Assembly: GCA_022614795.1 (NCBI GenBank)
Contig: JAKEHX010000158.1
Location: 1 to 13,795 of the forward strand
Length of the DNA: 13,795 nucleotides
DNA from: Planctomycetaceae bacterium
GTDB lineage: Bacteria; Planctomycetota; Planctomycetia; Pirellulales; Pirellulaceae
Direction: 5' to 3'
Part shown: piece after piece, positions 6,510-12,760 of the stretch
Layout of the letters: each line of letters opens with the position of its first letter
Numbering within the stretch: the first letter of the stretch is position 1
Program-made: the position numbers and the translations under genes
The notes under the pieces: model-generated
Told to the model about the DNA's origin: nothing
The model's input: only the letters and a program-made list of their open reading frames with translations
Database searches by the model: none

Positions 6510-6523
6510 TAATTCCCGAATTA
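6510..6523. promoter_or_regulatory. Operator-like dyad upstream of the outer-membrane protein gene
   Basis: TAATTC-CC-GAATTA is a perfect 6+6 inverted repeat with a 2-bp spacer, in an otherwise GC-rich 188-bp gap between two minus-strand genes. It lies about 108 bp before the start codon at 6402. It could be a transcription-factor half-site pair or part of the promoter. No convincing -35/-10 pair was identified, so the assignment is tentative. Confidence 0.35.
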
Positions 6524-6590
6524 CGATTTCCGCGCTAGCCGCTACCACCCGAAGAACCGCGATTGGCGGAAGATTCGCTAGAGTTTGCCA

Positions 6591-7469
6591 TCAGCTTGTG
6601 CCCGCGGCGTCGCGTCCGCCGTCGGGTTCGTACAGCAAGTGACGCGCGAATTCTATTCCGCTGGGAGTGATGTCCTCCGGCACGCCACTGTCTTCCAGAA
6701 ATAGCCAGGAATAACTGAGGTCAAAGTAACCCGCGTCGATTCCCAGCAGCGGCAGGAATCGCATGAGCACAATATTGCCCGCGGCCGACCCATCATCGAG
6801 TACCGCGCGGACCGCTTCCGCGGTGACATCGGCGGCCAAGAGCGGCTTTAGCAACTCCAGTCGTGCCGGCGTAAGGGCCGACTCGATTGTGTCCGGTGGA
6901 CACAGTCCGGCGGTCCGCTCGTCGGAGATTCCCAGGACGACGCCCATCGCCCTGGCCGCCAGATCCGGCGCACAGTGCGGATTGGTTTCGATATATGCCA
7001 GCAGCTTGCGCTGGTCCTCTTCCGTCAGATCGCCAGTCGAAAGCCGGGCGGCGATGTCGAGAATTTCCGGCGGCGGCCGCTCGTGCTTCTGCCGGTGAAG
7101 CTCCTGTTGCCGCCTGGCCTCCTCGCGGCAATCAAACGCGTCCACGACTTTGCCGCTCCGGTACAGTTCGTAAGTCCACCAGCCGTCCCAGGATGCCCGA
7201 GCCAGGAGCGCATGCGTCTTGAGCTGCTTCGAGAGATCGACGGCGAACTCTGGTGTGCGGTCCGGCTGGCTGTCGAGGATGCTCACCCACCCGCCCACGG
7301 GAGTTGAAACGACAAGACCCCGGAAACGCGCCCCATCGAGCTTCAAGTACTCCTCCAGCGGCTTATCGCCAGGACGATAGCCTTGCTTCTTGAGCGATTG
7401 CTTGATCTTTGCGATGGCGCGATCGAGATCATCGCTCTTGACATGCAGGCTGCATCGAACGCTGGCCAT
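6591..7469 (-). CDS. Hypothetical protein, 292 residues, unrecognised
   Basis: I do not recognise this protein. It has no signal peptide and no membrane helix, so a cytoplasmic protein is likely. An N-terminal segment (MASVRCSLHVKSDDLDRAIAKIKQSLKK...) leads into a mixed alpha/beta part with GLVVSTPVGGWVSILDSQPD and WDGWWTYELYRSGKVVDAFD. This looks like a small sensor or immunity-type domain that reads a displayed value. A charged linker (REEARRQQELHRQKHERPPP) follows, then a helical half (residues about 132-292) containing ARLSTGDLTEEDQRKLLAYIE. The start at 7469 (MASV) was preferred to an ATG 14 codons upstream because GCGAG lies a normal distance before it and the upstream codons are Arg/Cys-rich. 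It is divergent from the small LRR-like gene (gap 128 bp) and precedes the outer-membrane protein gene by 188 bp. Confidence 0.7.
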   Translation of the reverse strand: MASVRCSLHVKSDDLDRAIAKIKQSLKKQGYRPGDKPLEEYLKLDGARFRGLVVSTPVGGWVSILDSQPDRTPEFAVDLSKQLKTHALLARASWDGWWTYELYRSGKVVDAFDCREEARRQQELHRQKHERPPPEILDIAARLSTGDLTEEDQRKLLAYIETNPHCAPDLAARAMGVVLGISDERTAGLCPPDTIESALTPARLELLKPLLAADVTAEAVRAVLDDGSAAGNIVLMRFLPLLGIDAGYFDLSYSWLFLEDSGVPEDITPSGIEFARHLLYEPDGGRDAAGTS

Positions 7470-7597
7470 GATGAACTCGCGGACGCAGGAGTTGGACAAT
7501 CGTGGCCGCACAAGGCCATTGTTACTCGCCTGTTACCGATCCGACCGGCGTCAATGTACGAAATCCATTCCAGGCCGGCTACCATCGGGGACATCTC

Positions 7598-8002
7598 ATG
7601 CGTTACCGCCTCCGCACGCTGCTCGTTTGCCTTACGCTCCTGAGCGTCCTCTGCGCAGGTGCTGGCTGGTCGTGGCGGCGGAACAAGGCCGAGCAGAAGG
7701 CAGTCCAAACGCTGATCGCGCGCGGGGCGCGAGTGGACTATAGCGACACTGTTGGGTCGGGAGCGCTCGGGGACTGGGTGGACGCACGCCTGGGACGAGA
7801 GTTCCGCTCGGATGTGGACACCGTTCGCGTGGACAACTACAAAGCCGACGATCCAGAAATTGTACTCGCGCTGCGGCGGCTGCCGGGGCTAAGGCGGGTC
7901 AGGGTGGAATGCTGGGTCGGAGAAGTTGAATCTGCGGCAAAGCTGAGGAGCGAGCTGCGCGATACGGACGTGGAAGTGGAGATTGACCACATGGTCTGGT
8001 AA
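7598..8002 (+). CDS. Small membrane-anchored protein with one LRR-like segment
   Basis: The 134-residue protein begins MRYRLRTLLVCLTLLSVLCAG. This positively charged start followed by a single membrane helix (about 7-26) is a very frequent N-terminus of hypothetical proteins in planctomycetes. Next comes an EQKAVQTLIARGARVDYSD stretch, which in that group often precedes leucine-rich repeats. One degenerate repeat-like unit follows (VDTVRVDNYKADDPEIVLALRRLPGLRRVRVE). The remainder is acidic and ends HMVW. The protein is probably anchored in the inner membrane; its function is unknown. The start at 7598 has GGGG seven bases upstream. An in-frame ATG at 7502 lies close to the opposite gene's start and gives no recognisable extra domain, so it was not used. 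A perfect hairpin 22 bases after the stop may end the transcript. Confidence 0.7.
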   Translation: MRYRLRTLLVCLTLLSVLCAGAGWSWRRNKAEQKAVQTLIARGARVDYSDTVGSGALGDWVDARLGREFRSDVDTVRVDNYKADDPEIVLALRRLPGLRRVRVECWVGEVESAAKLRSELRDTDVEVEIDHMVW

Positions 8003-8023
8003 GCAGGCGGAGCGGGTTTTGTA

Positions 8024-8044
8024 GGCCCACACTCGGTGTGGGCC
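8024..8044. repeat. Perfect 9-bp hairpin, possible terminator or dispersed palindrome
   Basis: GGCCCACAC (8024-8032) and GTGTGGGCC (8036-8044) are fully complementary around a TCG loop. It lies 22 bases downstream of the LRR-like gene stop, a normal place for a terminator, but no T-run follows. The very short loop and perfect symmetry are also what a dispersed palindromic repeat would show. Confidence 0.65.
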
Positions 8045-8315
8045 ATGACCTGCGCTCGGGCCAGGCGCAACAAGAACTCGCGCAAGACGCATGTCCGATT
8101 GCGGAGTATGGGACTACTTTTGCTAGCGGCGGATTCGGCGGACGGGGCAAGCTGTGGCGAGCTTGCGGGCGTCGGCTTGTCTTTTCAAGTCGCCCGAGCC
8201 GATAGCGATAAGTGATGCAGTGCGCAGCCCGCCGAGGGAAACACTGCGCCGCGAGCGGGCCGAAGGATCGGTGCTGCTTGATGGTGGATTGCCAATATCG
8301 ACGCGTTTTCGAACA

Positions 8316-8338
8316 GGGGCGGATTAGAAATCCGTCCT
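8316..8338. repeat. 10-pair hairpin in the leader of the TPR gene
   Basis: GGGGCGGATT (8316-8325) pairs with AATCCGTCCT (8329-8338) around an AGA loop. Eight pairs are Watson-Crick and two are G-U, so it is fully paired as RNA on the plus strand. It ends 29 bases before the chosen start at 8368 and lacks a T-run. Confidence 0.6.
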
Positions 8339-8367
8339 ACGTGGTGCCGGCGAGGGATCGCCGGAAT

Positions 8368-11316
8368 ATGGCCAGGATGTGCCGTCGCTCCCCCTGCGTG
8401 CAGCCCTTGGTCGCAGCGATGCTGCTCGGTGTCGCTGCTGCCGCTTGGGGTGCGCCGCCCGCCGCCAGCAACACGGACGATCCGTTTGCGGTCGCGGCTG
8501 AGCATTATTCCGCCGGCCAGTGGCAAGAGGCCGCCGACGGATTTCTGGCATTGGCCGATGCAGTGGCTGACAAAGACCGGGCAGCCAATGACCGGGCGGC
8601 CGCAGCGCGCTTCTATGCCGGCGAAGCGCTCGTCCAGTTGGGCAAGCTCGATCAGGGCCAGCGGCAGCTCACGCAGTTCCTGGACGAGGCCCCTGGCCAC
8701 CGCTTCGCCAAGTCCGCGCTCTTCCGCCTGGGAGAATGTCTATTGCTGGCAGGCAATGGCCCGGAGGCTATTGGCAGGCTGGAGCAATTTCGCACCACGT
8801 ATCCGAGCGACGAACTAAATGGCCTGGTGCTGGCCTACCTGGGTGAGCTGAATCTGCGGGCCGGCAAGCTCGACGAGGCGCTGGCTCATTACGAGCGGGC
8901 CTTGCGTGAATTTCCCACCGGGCCAATGGCGATGCAGTGCCGCTTTGGAATCGGCCGCGCTCAATTGCTCGCCGGAAAGCCGGACGAATCGCTGGCGGCT
9001 TATCGGCAGGTCGCCGCGGGCGATGGACCGCTGGCCGACGATGCAGCATTGCAGATTGCGATCGTCCAGTACAAGCAGCAGCAATATCGAGCGGCCGAGG
9101 AGGCACTCAGCCCGTTTGAGACGACACACCGCGCGAGTGAGCTGCGGCCGCTGTCGCTCTATTGGCGAGGGCTGTCGCAATTGTCCGACGGCCGCCCGGC
9201 GGAAGCGGCGGCTGCCTTACGGGGGGCGATCGAGGCGGCCGCCGCGGGGCATGCCGGCGCAGCGCACCACTTCGCCCTGGCCGACGCCCTGCGGCAGGCA
9301 GGCGATGCTGCCGCCGCAGACGAAGAGTACAGCCGCGTACTCGACCGCTGGCCCCAGTGCGAGCAGGCCGACGACGCGCTTTACGGCCGGCTCTTGATCG
9401 CCGATGAGCAGGATAACTCGGAGCGGGCCCAGTCGCTGGCGGCGGAGTTGGCCCGCCGCTTTCCGGCTAGTCCGTTGCAAACCGCCGCGCAGCTCACGCA
9501 AGCCCGCCTGCTCGTGAAGCGGCAGGAGTACGCAGCCGCCGAGCCGGTTCTGGACAAACTCGTCCTGGCCGGCGGTCCGAACCAGGCGCAGGCCCGCTAT
9601 CTGCTGAGCATCGCGCAGTTTGGCCAGCAGAAGCTTGATGCGGCCCTGGCGACGGTGGAAGCCACTGCGACCGATGACGCGCGCCTGGCCGCGGCCACCG
9701 GCGAAGTGCGCTTGGCGGCGCTGGTCGGGTTGAAAAAGTTTGACCAAGCCCTGCCGCTGCTCAAGGCGAAGCTCGCCGCCACGATGGATGAAGCAGCGGC
9801 CAGCCGCTGGCGCACTCAGCTTGTGCTGGCCCTGGCGGAGCTGGGCCAGATCGACGAGGCGGCAAGCGAGCTCGACAAACTCCCAGCCGCGGCACTGGCG
9901 GATGAAGACGCGGCTGGCGCGGCCTTGGCAGTGGCCGAGAAGGCGTATCGGGCCCGCAACTATGCACTTGCCAAGCGCTGGTTCGAGACGCTGGCGCGGG
10001 ACACGACACCGGCGGCTCTTCGCGGCCCGGCCCTCTCGGGTCTGGCCTGGACGCAGCTTGCCATGGATGGCAAACAGGCGTCGGCTGAGACTTTTGAGCG
10101 CGTGCTCCGCGAAGATCCCGCCAGCCCACTCGCCGCGGAGGCGGCCCTCGTTCGCGGGCGTGCACTCGAGGAGCAGGGAGACCACGCTGCCGCCTTGGCC
10201 GCGTATCGCCTGGTGATCGACAAGCATTCCCGCTCGCCGCAGCTTCCCGCGGCTTTGCTCGCGGCGGGCCGATTGCACGACAAGCTCGATCAGGACCGCG
10301 AAGCGGCGGAGCTGCTGGCGCGGCTGGTGCACGATTTTCCCGAGTTTCCCGAGCGGGATGCCGCGATTTACGCCTGGGCCTGGGTGCTGCACGACCAGGA
10401 GCAGCTCGACGAAGCGGACGCCCAGTTCACGCGGCTGTCGGACGAGTATCCCGCCAGCACGTACTGGGCCGATGCAACGTATCGCCTGGCGCAGCGAGCC
10501 GCACAGAGGAAAGACCACGCGCGAGCCGCGGAGCTGGCCGAGCGGATTATCGCTGCCGATTGCCCAGCGGAGATTCAGGAGCACGCGCTTTATTTGCGCG
10601 GACAAACGGCAGCGGCGCTGGGCCAGTGGAGTGAAACGGCCCATTTTCTGCAGCAGCTCCTGGAGAAGCATCCGGCGACAGCGCTCAAACTGTCGGCGGA
10701 ATACTGGCTTGCCGAGGCTGAGTTCCGCCAGAATCGATTTGCCGAAGCCCGCGCCCGGTTCGAGCGATTGATCAGCGAGTCGCCTGGCCGGCAAGCCGCG
10801 TGGGCGCAGGCGGCGCCCCTCCGCGTCGTGCAATGCCTGACGCAAGAGAAGCGCTGGGACGAAGCGATCGCGCAAGCGGAAACGGCACTCGCCGACCAGA
10901 CTCAGTCGGCCCAGCGATTTGAATACGATTTTCTGATCGGCCGTTGTCTCGCGAGTCAGGGAAAGCTGATTGACGCCCGAGCGGCTTACGAGCGCGTGAC
11001 CGGCGCGCCCGCCGCTGCCGGGACCGAAACGGCTGCCGCGGCCCAGTGGCTGATCGGCGAGGCGCTGTTTCATCAGAAGCGCTACGCGGACGCGCTGTCC
11101 GCCTATGAGCGGTGCAGCGGCCACATGAACTATCCGCGCTGGCAAGCGGCCGGACTTTTGCAGGCCGGCAAATGCCGCCTGCTGTTGGGGCAGAGGGACC
11201 GGGCGATCGCCGACTTTAAAAAGCTGGCCAGTGAGCTGGCCGAAACGCCCTATGCCGCCGAAGCCCGCCAGCGGCTGGCCGCGCTGGAAAGCTCCAGCGA
11301 ATCAAGAACTCAATAG
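8368..11316 (+). CDS. Secreted tetratricopeptide-repeat protein, first gene of an ExbB/ExbD operon
   Basis: The 982-residue protein starts with a signal peptide (MARMCRRS, hydrophobic PLVAAMLLGVAAAAW, cleavage near residue 28-29). Almost all of the rest is a chain of roughly 34-38-residue helical hairpins of TPR type, about twenty or more. Clear units are ALVLAYLGELNLRAGKLDEALAHYERALREFP-like and ALLAAGRLHDKLDQDREAAELLARLVHDFPEFPE-like stretches, with the A-x-x-x-Y/L-x-x-x-G/A..A...Y/F....P spacing. It should act in the periplasm as a scaffold, in the manner of YbgF/CpoB or BamD-like TPR proteins; that role is inferred. No catalytic domain is visible. Composition is high in Ala, Glu, Leu and Arg. 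It is followed 37 bp later by the ExbB-type gene. The start was placed after an upstream reading (from 8212) without signal-peptide character; 8377 is an alternative start. Confidence 0.82.
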   Translation: MARMCRRSPCVQPLVAAMLLGVAAAAWGAPPAASNTDDPFAVAAEHYSAGQWQEAADGFLALADAVADKDRAANDRAAAARFYAGEALVQLGKLDQGQRQLTQFLDEAPGHRFAKSALFRLGECLLLAGNGPEAIGRLEQFRTTYPSDELNGLVLAYLGELNLRAGKLDEALAHYERALREFPTGPMAMQCRFGIGRAQLLAGKPDESLAAYRQVAAGDGPLADDAALQIAIVQYKQQQYRAAEEALSPFETTHRASELRPLSLYWRGLSQLSDGRPAEAAAALRGAIEAAAAGHAGAAHHFALADALRQAGDAAAADEEYSRVLDRWPQCEQADDALYGRLLIADEQDNSERAQSLAAELARRFPASPLQTAAQLTQARLLVKRQEYAAAEPVLDKLVLAGGPNQAQARYLLSIAQFGQQKLDAALATVEATATDDARLAAATGEVRLAALVGLKKFDQALPLLKAKLAATMDEAAASRWRTQLVLALAELGQIDEAASELDKLPAAALADEDAAGAALAVAEKAYRARNYALAKRWFETLARDTTPAALRGPALSGLAWTQLAMDGKQASAETFERVLREDPASPLAAEAALVRGRALEEQGDHAAALAAYRLVIDKHSRSPQLPAALLAAGRLHDKLDQDREAAELLARLVHDFPEFPERDAAIYAWAWVLHDQEQLDEADAQFTRLSDEYPASTYWADATYRLAQRAAQRKDHARAAELAERIIAADCPAEIQEHALYLRGQTAAALGQWSETAHFLQQLLEKHPATALKLSAEYWLAEAEFRQNRFAEARARFERLISESPGRQAAWAQAAPLRVVQCLTQEKRWDEAIAQAETALADQTQSAQRFEYDFLIGRCLASQGKLIDARAAYERVTGAPAAAGTETAAAAQWLIGEALFHQKRYADALSAYERCSGHMNYPRWQAAGLLQAGKCRLLLGQRDRAIADFKKLASELAETPYAAEARQRLAALESSSESRTQ

Positions 11317-11353
11317 AGGTCATTTATTCCGCATATGCGGTCAAGGACACGCC

Positions 11354-12289
11354 ATGTCGAGTCGAATTCGTCCAGCAATATCAACCTCACAACTCTTCGA
11401 CAGCGCTCCACCAGCGAGCCCAATTTGTACTTTGCAATTCCTACTTCGCAATTTGCAATGGTTTGTGGTCCCGATTGCAAATTGCAAAACAGGAATTGCA
11501 AATTGCAAATTTGGAAGTCTGCTCCGGCTAGGGCGCGCTGGGATCCTCGGCGCTTGTCTGTGGGCTCTTGCCGCCACAAGCGTCCTGGCCCAAGCGCCGG
11601 CTGCCGCACCCGCCAACGAGCAAGTGATCCACACGAAGAACATGCTGACGATTTTTTACGACGGCGGCCCACTCATGCTGCCGATCGCGATTTGCTCGTT
11701 CGTGCTTTTGATATTCGTGTTCGAGCGGTTCATCAGCCTCCGCCGCGGCCGCGTGATTCCCGGACCCTTTGTCAAGCGGTTCCTCCAGCAGCTGCGCGAC
11801 GGCCAGCTCGACCGCGAGAAGGCGATCAAGCTATGCGACGAGAACAAGAGCCCCGTCGCGATCGTGTTCGCGGCAGCGATGAAGAAATGGGGGAAGACTT
11901 CGGTCGAGGTAGAACAGGCGATTCTTGACGCTGGCGAGCGGGTCGCCAATCAGCTCCGCCGCCATTTGCGGATGCTCAACGGCATATCGCAGGTTTCGCC
12001 CCTGTTCGGCCTCTTGGGCACCGTGGTCGGCATGATCCTGTCGTTCAACTCGATCGCCGCGACGGCCGTCGATGGCCAGCGCGAGATGATGGCCGCGGGC
12101 ATTGCCCAGGCGCTCATCGCGACGGCCGCCGGCATGGGCGTGGCGATTCCGGCGCTGCTGTCGTACCTCTTCTTCCTGGGTCGAGTGGATCAACTCATTA
12201 CGGAAATCGACGGCCTGGGACAGCAGATCGTCGAGCTGATCGCCGCCGACTCCAGCGAAAACCGCCTCCGCCGCTCGAGAGCCGCTTAA
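11354..12289 (+). CDS. exbB: MotA/TolQ/ExbB-type proton channel protein
   Basis: The 311-residue protein has three membrane helices in the ExbB/TolQ positions. Helix 1 is at about 107-124 (LMLPIAICSFVLLIFVFER). A cytoplasmic helical domain follows, then helix 2 (SPLFGLLGTVVGMILSFNS, 215-233) and helix 3 (GIAQALIATAAGMGVAIPALLSYLFF, 249-274). With ExbD it should form the inner-membrane proton channel that drives an envelope partner. Before helix 1 there is a hydrophobic, signal-like stretch (61-80, ending SVLAQA). Ahead of that, residues about 23-54 are encoded by an AT-rich inverted repeat. The ATG at 11354 has AAGGA seven bases upstream; GTG 11465 or TTG 11453 are other possible starts. The glutamate usual in helix 3 (GIAEAL in ExbB/TolQ) is glutamine here (Q252). 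It lies between the TPR and ExbD genes; the symbol is by family. Confidence 0.85.
   Translation: MSSRIRPAISTSQLFDSAPPASPICTLQFLLRNLQWFVVPIANCKTGIANCKFGSLLRLGRAGILGACLWALAATSVLAQAPAAAPANEQVIHTKNMLTIFYDGGPLMLPIAICSFVLLIFVFERFISLRRGRVIPGPFVKRFLQQLRDGQLDREKAIKLCDENKSPVAIVFAAAMKKWGKTSVEVEQAILDAGERVANQLRRHLRMLNGISQVSPLFGLLGTVVGMILSFNSIAATAVDGQREMMAAGIAQALIATAAGMGVAIPALLSYLFFLGRVDQLITEIDGLGQQIVELIAADSSENRLRRSRAA
11422..11511. repeat. AT-rich inverted repeat of ATTGCAA heptamers inside the 5' part of exbB
   Basis: Arm 11431-11459 is complementary to arm 11474-11502 at 26 of 29 positions, around a 14-base loop. Extending outward to 11422 and 11511 keeps 33 of 38. The right side contains two tandem ATTGCAA pairs (11474-11487 and 11495-11508), and the left side two TTGCAAT copies (11432-11438, 11453-11459). 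It is strikingly AT-rich within GC-rich coding DNA and adds a segment between the ExbB start codon and its signal-like stretch. It looks like a dispersed repeat that landed in frame. Confidence 0.8.
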
Positions 12290-12290
12290 A

Positions 12291-12313
12291 CCACTCACCC
12301 ACTCACCACTCAC
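12291..12313 (+). repeat. CCACTCAC tandem microrepeat between exbB and exbD
   Basis: CCACTCAC occurs at 12291-12298 and 12299-12306, followed by CACTCAC at 12307-12313. It fills most of the 33-bp gap between the ExbB stop and the ExbD start. The gap contains no purine-rich ribosome site. Confidence 0.65.
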
Positions 12314-12322
12314 TCCTGCCAC

Positions 12323-12760
12323 ATGCCCCTCAAAGTCCATCAAGACGAGCTGCCGGCCCTGAACCTGACGCCGATGATCGACATTGCGTTCACGCTGATC
12401 ATCTTCTTCATGGTTGGGGCGCGGTTCACCGAGCTGGAGCGGAAGGTCGATCTGTCGGTGCCGGCGGTCGGCAGCACGGCAGCACTGACGCCGACGCCCG
12501 AGCGGCGGATCATCAATGTTTATCGCGACGGGCGGGTCGAGCTCGATCGCCGGCCCGTGTCGCTGGGCCAGTTGACCGCCCAATTGGCCGACGCGCAGCG
12601 GCAATACGCCGAGCTGGGAGTGGTGATTCGGGGCGATGGGCAAGGGCCGTTTCAGCACGTGGCCGCCGTCCTCACCGCGTGCCGGCAGGCGGGGATCGCC
12701 GAGATGGGCATTTCCGTCCGGCAAGGCAACGACTCGACGGGAGGCACGCTCAACCGCTGA
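12323..12760 (+). CDS. exbD: ExbD/TolR biopolymer transport protein
   Basis: The 145-residue protein has the ExbD/TolR layout. A very short cytoplasmic tail leads into a single membrane helix with the signature LNLTPMIDIAFTLIIFFMVG (13-32), in which D20 is the proton-carrying aspartate of the family. A periplasmic domain follows, with RRIINVYRDGRVELDRRPVSLGQLTAQL and VVIRGDGQGPFQHVAAVLTACRQAGIAEMGISV, a standard ExbD fold with a strand-helix-strand end. With the ExbB-type protein it should form the proton-driven inner-membrane motor. No Shine-Dalgarno precedes the ATG; the leader is a CCACTCAC microrepeat. Translation may depend on coupling to exbB, 33 bp upstream, or on a non-Shine-Dalgarno mechanism. 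The stop overlaps the next start by one base (TGATG). Confidence 0.88.
   Translation: MPLKVHQDELPALNLTPMIDIAFTLIIFFMVGARFTELERKVDLSVPAVGSTAALTPTPERRIINVYRDGRVELDRRPVSLGQLTAQLADAQRQYAELGVVIRGDGQGPFQHVAAVLTACRQAGIAEMGISVRQGNDSTGGTLNR

Larger units (their letters stand above)
8003..8367. other. Gene-free stretch before the TPR / ExbB / ExbD operon
   Basis: No credible coding region was found in these 365 bases; an in-frame extension of the TPR gene up to 8212 is Cys/Arg-rich and without similarity. The stretch holds two clear hairpins (8024-8044 and 8316-8338) and a 7-bp stem GCAAGCT / AGCTTGC (8147-8153 with 8160-8166). Several competing GC-rich pairings lie at 8167-8270. It must contain the promoter of the downstream operon, but no -35/-10 pair could be chosen with confidence. 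Confidence 0.6.

Noticed and set aside
8147..8270. Cluster of competing GC-rich stems that could suggest a structured RNA or riboswitch
   Set aside because: Stems are only 5-7 bp, overlap each other and match no known riboswitch core I can recognise. Such pairings are expected by chance in this base composition.
8212..8367. Upstream in-frame extension of the TPR gene
   Set aside because: The extra residues are Cys/Arg-rich, read through a hairpin, and would bury the signal peptide that begins at about 8368.
9217..11145. Long minus-strand open frame opposite the TPR gene
   Set aside because: It is Arg/Gly/Leu-rich, has no recognisable domain, and is explained by codon bias of the GC-rich TPR gene on the plus strand.
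11422..11511. CRISPR-like array or origin with repeated heptamers
   Set aside because: The copies form one inverted repeat with a 14-base loop inside a coding region. There are no regular spacers, no DnaA-box pattern and no neighbouring replication genes.
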